From Catonia carolina (Eukaryota; Arthropoda; Insecta; Hemiptera; Achilidae): DNA of 64,000 bases. The notes beneath the pieces are model-generated. The model saw nothing but the letters and a program-made list of their open reading frames with translations. It was not told the origin of the DNA and ran no database searches. The position numbers were made by a program, and so were the translations under genes. Below, piece after piece: positions 22,964 through 35,585 of this stretch. Positions within the stretch are counted from its first letter, which is position 1. Each line of letters begins with the position of its first letter. The DNA is taken from contig JAQMRL010000001.1 in the NCBI GenBank assembly GCA_035578175.1, positions 56,939,553-57,003,552 of the forward strand, given 5' to 3'.

Positions 22964-25649
22964 GCTACATTAAATACTTGGAAATAAAATCTCAATTTAA
23001 ATAAAACATTTATATTACACCAGACTTTAAAGAAAAACAATTTACGACGAAGGAAGAGTGATATTAGCACTAGTTTGCCTGCAAAGTCATGAGTGTTTTA
23101 TTAAAAAATAATGAAAGGTGTCACCTGCTGTTTCTAATGGACATCCAAAGAACATTGTATATTTAATTAATTTATTTATAATAACGTAAATTAACGTACC
23201 TAGTCAGAAGCAAGAGCGGATGATTGTCTAAGGCGTATTTTATTTACTTCTGTGATAGCAGCGCAATCTGAAAAAGGAAAGAAAATCTCTGTAAAATCTA
23301 ATATTTACATCCATAAAATCAACAAATTACAAATTTTGTTTAACGTAAAGGACATTACAAATAAAATTTTTTGAGTGATTCCATGTGTATATGCTGTTGA
23401 ATGGGAAAGTTTTATCTACTACGTACTCGTATATCCTGATTGTGATAATAATTAATAAGATTTATTTGTTTTTTTTGTGTTTTTTCTTAATTTGTTCTAG
23501 AACTTCACGGAACCCTTTAAAGACTATATATATTTGTAAATTATATTTTAATTGTGTTATATTTTATATTTTTATTCGCTGACTTTATGATAATCCTTGT
23601 CTGTGATATTAATGTAATATTCTGTTTTCATCCCACCGTGTTTAGGTTCTGTATAATTCGACTTGAAGGATCAAACGATGATAACCACCGTATTTTTTAC
23701 CTTAGTTAAAAAATGCGTCTTGTCATGCCAATGAAACAAATTACCTTCCCATTAATATGCTTGTTTTGGTTGTTTTCTCCATTAGCTATAAAATAATCAC
23801 CAAAATGTATATCAAGTTTAAAGAAGTAATTCTTAGTCACTGAAAACTTCTAAAAGTGACTGCATGCAACTAAAACATTGAAATAGATCCTAGTACTGGT
23901 TTCTTAAAAAAATAAAAAGCTTAAAGTTGTTTCGCCTTAAATTATAGAGGGTAGTAGTTTTTAGCTGATGTTGATAAGTAATGTTGTATTTCTAGTAAGC
24001 TCTCATCCAAGCAATCAGCTGTGTTTACTTCAATTAAATATACACTTTTAATTCAACTTAAAATCCTAGAGCTACTGAAATAAAACAAGTTCATGTATTT
24101 TTATAACGAAAACTTGAAAGACAACTTAAAAACGTTGTAAATTGACATTGAGTGTATTTGAAAATCAGTTTTCTTTATGGCGTATTTCATAGAAATTCTA
24201 ATTAATTCATTAAAACGTGTGTTTAGTACACAACATGTAGAGAGCAACTAATAAAAATAAGTATGTTAATGCGAATTCACAACTTAAAACCAAATGTACG
24301 TAACAGAGTGGTACATCAGAGAAGGATAGAAATAAACAAAATAGAAAACCGGATGCATTAAATCAATTACACTGAACTTTATTTCAATTGATGTCACAGA
24401 TATTACAGAAACGTCGTTTCTGCTCATAAATAACCCGACGAACTCCCTAGTGCCGTTTCAATTTCATTCTCGCTACGAGGGACCTAAACTATAAACGACT
24501 CTTGAAACAATGTTGGTGCATTAACTCACTGCATAGAAGTACCACCAAATTATTATCATAAATATCAATGAAATTACTCATGAATCTCGCTAATCTAACG
24601 TATTTACAATAAGTCAAATGTTATTTAAAATAAACGAAAAATTATTTAAGTATATATTGATCATAAAATATCGTGTAGCCTACAGTTTATTAAAGATTAT
24701 TTGCCGTGTTACTGCCATAAACTATATGGGCATAAGAAATTCAGTTGTGGAATGATTTAGCACTTCAAGCATAAAATATTCAAAAATTGCTAATCAAATT
24801 TTTGCTACAAGCCCTACAAATTTCATGGTACATCAAAACACCTATATGCTGATATTATGCATCTTAACATGCTGATCTTAACATCGACATTGTCAATAAG
24901 TGTTATCTAAATTTAAATCAAAATATGAAAAAAGATTCAATCATTATCAATATTTTTTGACCTATTTTAAGAGTCGTTTTTTGAATATTTTTTTGATAGT
25001 GATAACGGATTTATAACATCAAAAAGACACAATTTACTAGACTTCAGTTGTTACAGATTTTAAGAAACATTGTTATTGTTTAGATCCTTCCTATCGCACA
25101 GCAATGATTTATATCAGCGGTGAATAAACATAAACACATTTATAATAATGATTAATTGCCCCATTTAACGTGAACCAATTGTAACGTTGTTGTCTTGGAA
25201 ACAAAAAATCATTTTTGTCTACTGCATATTTTACGTCTTGTTTTATTTCATATTTTATTTACATTATGTCGGTTTTAACTAAAATGTATTTGGAAAATAT
25301 AGACAAGAAAGATAGTATGTTGTTTGTAGATGTTTAATAAAAATTATGAAAAAAGTAGGTCTAATCTTATCGTAGATCACAGGACCTTAAATTAATGCTG
25401 GATGAGAGCTGTTTTACATCTTGACATATATAGGAAAGTAAAGCAAAAAGTTTTCATTCCTGATTCTAAAAAAAATATCAAATTTAATCTTTTTACGTTA
25501 CCCCAGTGTAGTTTTAATGTATTCGTATTTTTTAAAATAGATTGTGTGTTAAAACCAACTGGAACACTATAAAACACGGCCAACTAATAACATTTATTTA
25601 TTTCATAATTATCTATGGTAGTTAGGGAGCTATTTAGTGAGCAGGAAAT
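22964..25649. other. AT-rich non-coding stretch
   Basis: Nothing recognised. Short frames are low-complexity. Confidence 0.5.
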
Positions 25650-25875
25650 AATTGGTTAATTTTTTTAACGATCTATTGAGTAATATAAAATTAAAAAAGT
25701 TTGTCCCAGCCAATTTGGTGGAGAAAATGAGGCGTAACTAGGAAATAGATTGTTCACTTAACTAAAATAACAAAATAATTTTCTTTAAATTTTCTAACGG
25801 CTTATTGAGAAATAAAATTTTCTATTGCATAAACAATTTCAGCTCAATTGGTGAGTAAATGAAGCAAGTATTTTT
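25650..25875. repeat. Diverged direct duplication
   Basis: Two ~95-bp units share AACGRYYTATTGAG…AATAAAATT…CAGCYAATTGGTGRG…AAATGARGC: about 25,655-25,745 and 25,776-25,870. The similarity is scattered, so the duplication is old or the units belong to a repeat family. Confidence 0.45.
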
Positions 25876-25879
25876 TTTG

Positions 25880-28739
25880 AAATTTTATTAATTTGTGATT
25901 ATATTTTTCGGTAGTTTTAGTACAGTGAGTACAAATTAAAATTATAAATCTAGTTCGTTTAATTTTTATTGCTTCGAGTCGTGTTAAGATAAGTGGTAAA
26001 CTACCATTAGATGAGATTTTTGAGTCAAAATATTATCAAATAAACTTGACTTGTTACGTGATGACATTTTGTGAATTAAAGTTTCACGTGAAAATTATAC
26101 CTTTTTTAATATTTATCTATTTCACGATTAGACTTTTTTATTCGGAAATCAGAGCTCTAGAAATCTGGTGTTTGTTTTGCTTATTGTGCCGTAGCTATGC
26201 TATGTTTACATGTGTCGCATGACCTGATGTGTAGTGTGAGTTGACTTTATTGGGTTCCGTTGGCAGTTCGTATTCAGTGTTTTGGTAAGTTGAAGAGAGA
26301 TATACGAATATAAGGCACAGCAATGCGCTGTTTACATAATCGAAAAAATAAGTGGAAACCGAATCTTTTTGAGCGGTTCTTTTCTCTTCTTAAGTAAAAA
26401 CGTAAGCGAGTTAAGCTTGAATTCAAATCAGGAATATTTGACTCGAAGGGAAATTGTTAAATTTTATTAGTTTTCTGCTACCGTTTAAATGAAGAATTCG
26501 GGATTCAAGATAATTAAGAAATTATTAAGATATACATATTTTTGTGTTCCCAAGTCGATAATGTGTGTTATAATTTAACACAACTTTCCGTTATTTGTTT
26601 TTTGTATTACATTCTTTAACTGAATTGTGATAAAAGAGTATTATAAGCTTTCAATACTTACATTTTTTCAAATATGTATATGTTTTTATGAGTATTTTCA
26701 TCATACTCAACAAATAAAAAATAATCTATAGCTAACTGAATATTTTAAATAGTCTCAGTTTTCCGGCTTTAACAGCTTTATTAAATTCAATAAAAAGGAC
26801 TCAGTAATGATAATGAAAATTCCAATGAACCTCAATACCAAGAAACAAAATAACAAAGTTTTGTTTTTATTTATAGTAATATGACGTTTCTATATAGCAA
26901 TTTATTAATTTATTCACTATTTACTGACTTGGGTTTTAACGAGAAGTTGTTCATTATCAGTGGGTTACTTTACCAGACGCTTGATATCCTGCAAGGGTAT
27001 ACTTTATACATTTTTGTCATGTGACTGATTGCGTTGAGATTCATTAAAGTTATTTTCTAACGTTAATTCTTTGTTAGGAAATGCAATTAACAATACAACT
27101 ACTGAATGGGTTGAAGACTTATTAATAAAAGTAACACGAATAACGTGAAAATTTCTAAAAAAAAAAGAAAATGATCGATAAGTTCTTGTTCTTTATTTTT
27201 TATTTAATTAATTGTAAATAATCTATGAAGACTATAATATTTTATGTTATACTTGTATCTTTCTAATTACACGAATAAATTATAATTCTTTGAAAACGAT
27301 ATGTTGCATTTATTTGTTTACTACAGTTCTGTTTATGCATTCAAATAAATGTTATACTAAAAAATATACAATGACTAATTTTTTAATGAAACTTTTACGA
27401 ATTTATTCAAACAGAAGTCGTATATTAATAGTTATTTAATGTGAGCTCACAATCGGTGCGGGTGAGTGAACAGCGAATATCTAACCCACATATTAATTAA
27501 CATCACAGTCTTATAATAGTTATTAAAAATACCCATTTATCTCCATTAAATGAAATTACCATTATAGCTACACTCGTAAGTACTGAAACTATTCAGTGTT
27601 ACTAAATTTAGTACTGATCTGCACAATGGCTATCGTATCCACATGGACTACTTTCATTCGTTTATTTCTGTTTTAGATAGTTTTAAAAACTAAATCTGAT
27701 ATAAAGAAACGGTTGGTTGAAAACGTAAAGTAGTGTAATATTTTTTCTTTTAGTGCAGTTTATGGAGCATAAATATTATTCCATACATTAACTGAAAACC
27801 CAGTTAAAATTACACGAACATTTGGGTTGAGCGTAAAAATTCTTCTGCTCAGAAATTCGTTCCGTTGAAAAATTTAGTTACTTTTTTATTTCTATTTTTA
27901 ACGAATAATGGAATTCGTTTAACTCCATTAGCTAATTCAATAAATGAACCATTTGGGAAGCGACGTTTTCTAACTGTATCAAGAAATCAATAGGCCTTTT
28001 TCTTAAGAATCAAAAGGATTAAAAAACTGTAGTTCGTAATATAATTTTTTTAAAACGTTCCATTTTCATTTGATTTCAACAACGACTTTTGAAAATCTAA
28101 AAAGAAAGTTCACGGCTACATCGTTAGTAATATTTACTAGTAGGCAATATATTTTCTTTGAGCTTGTATTTATAGCGTTTGACAATTTAATTTTTCAAGT
28201 TTTAAAAAAATGTTCTTCGCAACCCTGCGCAAATTTTTTAGCTTATTTTCAGATACAGAAAAATAGTTGTTGAACTTTTCATCCGTTCTGTGCGTTTTAA
28301 TTTGTTTTTATCTTTATCGTACGCTACAGATAAAATTACCCGTTAAGGTATTAATTATTAAGCTATGTGTTCAAAATGTGTTTTAAAGGTAATATAGGTT
28401 TACTTACATGTTTATTGTGACAATATCTAAAGGGAAACGAGAATTTTCATGGAGGACCGTGATTTTAAAAATGCTAAAATAATAATACGAGTAATAAATA
28501 GGTTTTCCAAGGAATAGTTAGAAACATTATGTACTATGGTTAAGTATAGCATAGGTAGGCCTGCCTATTGTTTTACGGGTATTGTGAAGAGTCGGCTACC
28601 TATTTGAATAATTGGCCTTTTTTAACACCTTTTATTCAATCCTAATTTGTTTACAGTTTGTTAAGAATTATCCAGAAGGCGTCAGACGAATTTCGTATTT
28701 TTATTATTAGGTATTTTTATATCGAAAGTCTATATCCTC
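25880..28739. other. AT-rich non-coding stretch
   Basis: No gene recognised. At 26,272-26,290 an initiator-like ATTCAGT is followed closely by a strong donor-like G|GTAAGT; without a protein or an acceptor it is not called as an exon. Confidence 0.45.
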
Positions 28740-29165
28740 GAAATCTCCATAGCTCACATATACATAAGCGAGCCAGTTTGTTTAGAGTCAGATTGGATTT
28801 GTCTGTAATTCAGTGAGCGAATTGCGTAGTGCGTAACAGTGTGTTAGAGAAGATCAACATTACTGTGAATTACTGTCGTAGTATTACAGTAACGTTACTG
28901 TCTATTGTTAACGTCTATTTATCCTCTACCATTTTTTGTAAGTAGTATTTAATAAATTGGTTATGTTTATTTATTGCTATTAGTTAATTATAATTAGTTT
29001 GTTATTTATTGTAAGTAATTTACTTGTAGATTTTAGCCGCTGGACTTTAGTAGGTAAACTGAATTTACTTTACTAGATTTTAGTAATTGTTATTTTTAGT
29101 TGTAATAAATGCTTGAGTTTTAAACTATTGTGTGTAAATTATTTATTTTACCCAGATCCCGAAAC
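28740..29165 (+). mobile_element. Possible LTR remnant 1
   Basis: A TATA-like TATACATAAG is followed by GCGAGCCAGTTTGTTTAGAG, a GC-richer leader, then a long T-rich segment ending TTATTTTACCCAGATCCCGA. This promoter-leader-T-rich plan resembles the U3/R/U5 layout of an insect Ty3/gypsy LTR. The ending resembles that at about 38,990-39,020. No second LTR, primer-binding site or polymerase gene was found nearby, so at best it is a solo or decayed LTR. Confidence 0.3.
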
Positions 29166-32100
29166 GGACCTTAGATTTGTTACAATATTTTCCGTTTTCA
29201 TTGAAAAATTATTACCGATTTTATTATATTTTACTTGCTATTATGTTCACTGTTAGATACCAATGTACACATTAATAAATTTGCTATTAAATAATGTTAA
29301 ATTGCTTAAAGGACAATGCCTTTTATCATTTTTTTACAATAATCTCTCCTATAATAATTTTTCCAGTCAAATATACAATTAAATTTCCAAAAAATTGATA
29401 ATTTTTTAAGATATACTTATTTATTTTTAACTTAAAGGCGCTTGGTTTATGCTATTAGCGACTACGTTCGGGTGCATCCACGTATGAATCTAGCACCTTC
29501 AGTTTAACAATCGTCACAAAGGTGGTCAATTTTTGTTAGTGTTTTATTTGCTTGTTTTCTACTATGGAGAATAACAATAACATCGAAACAAACATTTTGT
29601 TAATAAATAACCCGGTAGGTTATCATGGATGTAGTAATTATCATTGTTAATTATTTTTAATTTTCATGAACTAGTTAGTTAAGGTTGTTAAATAGTAGTA
29701 GGGTAATACTTTTAAACAAAACAACTGAAATAGCAGTATACAGTAGTTATCATGTCATTTAGCTCATTATGTAATCGCCTATAAAATGACTATTTTATGG
29801 ATATTCATATGAATAATGGACCTCATTCTGCATAATGAGTTAGAGAAGTTTTGTTCATCATGAAGTATATTTGTAACGTTCGGATGGTTTTAAAGATTCG
29901 TTTTAAGTCTTCTATAATGTAAACAATGTATCATTGTAAGAATCAAAAGAGAATTTTGGCGCCGGGTTAACTTAAATGATTATTTTCCGTTCATTACCGA
30001 CTTGAAGGAGGCACAGAAGCAGCGATAAGTGACTGAGGAAACAGAATAGCCTTTTATTAGTGGAATTGGCAGCAGATTCACATCGTCTGGAGTTGGCTGA
30101 AGGTGGTGCAGTAATCTCATAACTACCTCCTTCCCTTTATATTTGACTCTTTTCTACAACAGCACACTGGGAAGGTGTGGGAAGTGGTTGGAGAATTCTT
30201 GGCACCAGCCATTTCCATTTGTTGGCAAGGTTGTCCGAAATATGCTGCGGGTAGTGGTGGCAGCCGCCACACATTTTATTACTACATTGAATCAACTGCC
30301 GAATAACGTGCAACACATTAAATAGTCATAAAAATTGAATCATTAAAACTTAAATTTCATTTCCTATATTAAATTTCTTTGATCATTTTCAAATAAACGA
30401 ATTAAATAAATTCAATGGAACTCAACGTTGTACTAGCCTACTTTTATTTCACTATTCAATTAAATTTTGTATAAATTTGTTATTTTGATATAACTTAATA
30501 TGAACTCAGAAAATTACATATTCTGATTACTATAATTAGATTTCTGTTGTCTAATATTACCGTACAATACAGTGAACTGGGTTTCACAATTTAGCTATTT
30601 GTCGCGACCCAACAGCTGGCTATCTCGTTTGTATATTTTAAAATAAACTAAGCATGCGTAAGGTAGTTGTGTATTTTTTTTATATCAAACTACATATCTC
30701 TGAACGTGTGTGTAGATATGATCGTACCTTGAACACAAGATAAATCCTACCAAGAATTTTTAGGAGGCTCTCTAAATTCTTGGATTTTTTGGGGAGCAGT
30801 AACCTGATTTATTATTTTTTTTAACCGAAAGTATTCCACATTTTATTCAGCACAAAATACTGTATGTTTATTAATGTAAAATTGTAAATTACGTTTTTAT
30901 AGACTTCTAATTTTATCGTTGAATAATTATACCAAACCATTAACAAGAAATTCAATTTTTACAGAAAAAATCTTATCTATCATTATAAATCTTATCTAAA
31001 AAAATCTAAGGAATATTTTGTTGTCATAACGTTTGATAATAGTCTTTATTTTATATTTTATAACTAAATATTGAGGCTACTAATAAAATTTAAAGTGATT
31101 TTGGTTAGCTTAAAATTTTTTCGCAAGACTAATTTTTCCCCAATAAATGACCCCATTATCTCAGAAACTGCCAGAGGTATGAAGATGAAATTTTGGGTCT
31201 ATATTATTTACATTCATGAATAATGTAATAAATTGTTAAAAACATTTCTTATTAACTTGGTTTTTAATCTTAATATTGATAAAATTGAAGAATTTTATGC
31301 TAGGTTCCATTTTAATATGTGTTTATGTATGCGTTAAGTTTTTGCATAATACAGAAATAAGTCCTGAAATTGAAATAAGTGTAACTTCATTAGTCTATTT
31401 TACTGCTAGGTTACCCATGGTTTTGAACCAATATAGAACTGCTCTATAAAAAATACAAATGTTGCAGTAATACGAAAAATGTACATATACATGTTGGGTG
31501 TCATTAAAGAATTAAACTCTTCAAAAATTTAAAAAAAATTGGCGTTACAATACTTTTGTTTCATCTACGTGTTACAAAATATGTAAAATTCTGGAACGTT
31601 TCTAATATTTTTTTTTATGTATAGACGGGGATGTATTATCCGTTAAAATGTTTATTTACCAACTGTGAAAACAAATAAATCGTCTTTCTCGACCTTCTAA
31701 ATAATTATTAACGATTTTAGTGATTGTTTAGCATGGGCAGACTAAATAAGTCGCACTTTTTACTTTATGCTTCACATGTGTTGCTTGAATTTTTCAGTTC
31801 GAACACTTACGGTTATGTAATTACAGAACGGATATCTTTTGCAATTAATTAATTAATAAGACGTGTTTACTACAACATTACAAACCGTTAATATTTTTGT
31901 TATTTCTTTTTTAACTCTTCTTAATCTTCACAAGTTATATTTCATTGCGTGTAAACAAGCTTATTTAAGCCAATTAGGACACTGGTACAATAATTTTAAA
32001 GTATTTATATTAAGCGTTGAGTACCGTTTAAATAAACAACAAATCTTTCCACTGTATGTTTTGTAAAAATATGGTTGATGTAGAAAATGAGATTTCTCTT

Positions 32101-33149
32101 TGTTAATTCTGAACGACGTAAACAAAATTCATTTTACCGTTCTTACTGATGTACATTTTACAAAATAAATTATACTACAATCTATAGTACTCAGTAGTAC
32201 GTTATCTGTACTAAAATATTTTAATTAATAACTATGATTGACTTGCAGGAATACTGTATGGATAAAGAAATTTTTTAAATATAGAAAGGAACGCTGTTGA
32301 ACTAATAACTTCATTAAAAGTGGTGATTCAGAAAAAAATACTCCGTATTACGATTTTCTTTCTATTTTGTAAACCTTCAAACTGAACTCATTTTATTGTA
32401 AGAGACTAATTACACCACAACAGCTGGTAATTCCATATATCATCCAACCCTAACATTTCTGGCATTTGGCAATCTGCCTTTGGTGTAGAATACATCATTT
32501 TACCACAACAAAACAACATAGCATCGTACTGTCAACCATCTTCATCGCTCAACCACTCCGCATAGCCTCCTACATCAGCGATCTGAATCTTAGATCGCTC
32601 TGGATAACTTAATCTACTTAAATTCAGTATATTTTGATTTCAAAAGTAACTCTTTGATGCCAAAAATAAAGGACGTTAACTATAATTTTACGTAAGATGC
32701 TTAGAAGAAATGTGAATGTCCTATTTTATTTATTCATTAATAACTGCTTATGAAATAAATTTAATATCACATAGTATTATTTTAAATGAAAACTTTAACC
32801 TCCTTGGTAGCACAGCGTGTTGTGTAAAATATATTCAAACAAAAATCCAGGTTAGAAAACTATCTGGTTTTCAAAACAAAATTGAAAATTATCTTCCATA
32901 TAGTCAAATAAAAATGGTCAGAATAGTATTTGGATATTAACTGAATTTTTTTTTATAATACGTATTATTACAATCTAGTCTAAGACTAATGAGCAATATT
33001 TTTCTAACCTAAATTACTAAAATAATATTCGTTTATCATTTATATCAACCATTGTTGTTCCGAATATGTAGGCCTGAACTTTTATTTGTGCACTACACTA
33101 TTTTTAATTCTACTTTAACACTATTATTACTCTCCACTAGCTTAAGAGT
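29166..33149. other. AT-rich non-coding stretch with GC-richer patches
   Basis: No gene recognised. Patches at about 29,960-30,290 (containing TGGCGCCGGG at 29,957) and 32,405-32,605 are less AT-rich and may be old repeats. A 60-codon frame at 30,143-30,325 shows no domain. Confidence 0.4.
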
Positions 33150-34418
33150 TTCTTTCTCTTGAGCGGGCTAAAATAGCCTCTGTCTAAAATAGCATGGTAA
33201 GCATCACCTAACAGTTCCTAAGACTTTGTAGAAAGGTAGTATAGTCAGTTTCTTCAGCAACAGAGCGAATGTATTTTGAATTTTCCAAGAGATTTTTCAG
33301 TTGTATATAATCCAGTGGATGACTTGTATCAGAGGAGGATAAGAAATCCAATTTAGACAAGTTTCTCATCAAATGTGTCTTCGTTGTCCCAGACGGTTAA
33401 TCGTTTTCAGTCTTCTTCCTTTTATCAGATTTGAGACGGTTGACCTCTGGAGGATTAGGTATACAAGTGTTCATTTACGTTTCGTAGATGTTACGGTCTT
33501 AGAGCAATCAGACGTGGACAGCAAGCGTTTTACCGTCAAAGGAATTGGATTATATAGCGCCTTCAATTGTGGAAATTATTCATCAGTTATCATAGTAACA
33601 TCTTCCTTTGGATCCATACCACCATGGGAAACAGGTTGAGGAGAGGGATGCAGCTGATCAATTTCACTTGAATTATTATTATCGAATTTGTCAAAATATT
33701 TTCTTTGTAAGAGTAGAGATTGAATCGGTTTCTTTGCAGTTTAGTGCGATATGTCCAGCGTGTTTGCATATGAAGCATGAAATGGAATCGGTTGAGAAAT
33801 ATAACCAGAAGCTTGTTTCGTCATAATCTATTTTCATCGACTCTGGGATACTCTCAATGTCATCAGGATAAATATAGACTTGACGACGGTAGCTAAAGAT
33901 GTGCGTAAGCCCTGGTTCAGAGTAGTCCGCGCTAAGCTAACGTGATAGATGATCATTCTCGGATGTTTCGGTAAAGAAGTACATTTAATAGCGTACTATT
34001 AGGTACTAACGGAAAAAGATTCGATATTATTACTCGTTTAAATTTCGTTACTAATGGTCTAACTTCAAGTTCTTTATTTCCGATAATAAATTTTGTTTTC
34101 TTCCGTTAATTTATTGGCTGTTTCTTTGCTTGCAAGATACATGCAGACGCTGTCGCTTGAAATTTTTGAGACAAACCGAATGTTAACGGGGTTAACTAAT
34201 TTGCTGACGGTTGGTCGTATGCTTTTAATGTAATCCATTCTATTGAATGTAGAATAACGGCGTGTTTTATAATTTGATACTTATTCTTACTGTGTGATGT
34301 TAGCGTTTTAACCTTTTGTATATTTTAACACATTAACATTAGATTTTGTGCATTGGGAAGTATCAAATGAGATGTCTTTGTTCTGTGTGGTATGTGGGAC
34401 AGTTAAATGGTTTGACAT
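33150..34418 (-). pseudogene. Jockey-clade ORF1 (Gag-like, CCHC zinc knuckle), decayed
   Basis: ORF1 of Jockey-type LINEs encodes a nucleic-acid-binding Gag-like protein that packages the element RNA. The minus strand starts with an ATG at 34,418-34,416 (MSNHLTVPHTTQNK). It continues with VNIRFVSKISSDSVCMYLAS, RPLVTKFKRVIISNLFP, then RRQVYIYPDDIESIPESMKI, and a complete zinc knuckle CFICKHAGHIALNC (C-x2-C-x4-H-x4-C, about 33,737-33,778). A Ser/Thr/Lys-rich C-terminal region follows (NRLKSDKRKKTEND, LLENSKYIRSVAEE). Several stops and frameshifts break it. No ORF2 endonuclease follows below 33,150. Plus-strand frames here are antisense shadows. Confidence 0.75.
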
Positions 34419-34565
34419 GGTGCATGGCGAGACACAAAAGTGTGTTCGACTCAGTTCCACGTACAGCTGTGACTGGTAACTGTCTTTATCAATGCAACTG
34501 AAAAAAGAACCACCAATAACCGTACAAATGCGATTTGCGACGCAGCAACAATGAACTAGGTTATG
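34419..34565 (-). other. Likely 5' UTR of the Jockey-clade element
   Basis: Immediately upstream of the ORF1 ATG on the minus strand is a GC-richer leader that begins near 34,560 and includes CAGTTGCATTGATAAAGACA and CGTGGAACTGAGTCGAACAC. Jockey-type elements carry internal promoters in their 5' UTR, so this stretch may hold the former promoter. The 5' end is inferred from the drop back to AT-rich sequence. Confidence 0.45.
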
Positions 34566-35150
34566 ACAATTTATTTAAAATTAATCTTCATATACCGAAT
34601 AATTAAATAAAATGAATGAATAATTAAATTTAAAAAATGTTATCTGTACACTTACATTGTTTGATTTAATTTACCGTTTGTAACGTTCAAGCAAATAAGA
34701 GTAGCGAATCGACAAAAGAAACACTAGACCTAAATAAACACAACCGGAAGTCTTACCTTCGGTTCCAAGTTTTCGATTTTGTTTTGTCTGCTTCCAATTC
34801 AAATTTTGAAGCCTATGATAAAAAACATAAACAGGTATACAGTATTTTAAATCTACAGCTTGTATGAATAAAAAACGTCTTACTTAGTGACACATTCATC
34901 ACTATACTACGGACGTAAGCAGTTTACATGAACTACTGTTTCGGGCAATGAATGACTCTGCTGAATGAATGACACTGTTTATGCAATCAAATGACTAACG
35001 GCATGCCAGTTTACTCGTAAAATTCATCGACAGGTTTAGTGATAACATTCAGCCCGTAAAGTACTGTGTGCTACAAATATATTGTTTATTAATTAAACAC
35101 AGCTATCTGTGAACCAGTACTCCAATTCCACCACCACGTGTATTTTTGTG
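34566..35150. other. AT-rich non-coding stretch
   Basis: Nothing recognised. Confidence 0.45.
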
Positions 35151-35585
35151 TCTCTGCTTAAATGAACTAAGAATATTTTTCTAATTTCTCAATCACGTAG
35201 AGAGCTGAAATTCGGCATATTTCCTTTCAGGGGTTGAGCAGTATGAAAATTTTAATCACTCGAACCTAAGTAAATTTTTAATTTTTTTTTAAATTTCTAA
35301 ATTTTTCTATATAAACCTAAGCAATACGTAAATTTTAATCACTCGAACCTAAGAGGAAGAACCTAAGGGGGTGTAAACTGCACTAAAATTTACAAATTAA
35401 TAATATAACTTCCGAAAGCTCTGAAGTTATAAAAATCGGCATATGCATTTTCATTTGGTACCTAGAAAGATTTGTGTTAAGTAAGACAGGAAGATCCTGG
35501 AATAAGATAATCTAATTTATGTTATCTATAAACTACTGCGGCTAGCACTAATACTGCGCGCAGCGTGGTTGCAAATTTTTTTATT
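35150..35585. repeat. Unclassified interspersed repeat with internal direct repeat
   Basis: AATTTTAATCACTCGAACCTAAG occurs twice, near 35,248-35,270 and 35,330-35,353. The block also contains GAGCTGAAATTCGGCATA, a second GGCATATGCATTTTC motif, and ends with a palindromic CTGCGCGCAG followed by CGTGG (about 35,557-35,570). A GC-rich palindrome near one end recalls Helitron 3' hairpins, but no CTRR end was established. Class uncertain. Confidence 0.4.

Noticed and set aside
22780..23070. 96-codon minus-strand frame rich in Arg
   Set aside because: Antisense reading of the LINE tail and its GAC array.
33373..33826. Plus- and minus-strand frames of 62-88 codons
   Set aside because: Wrong registers of the Jockey ORF1 relic; the zinc knuckle is in another minus-strand frame.
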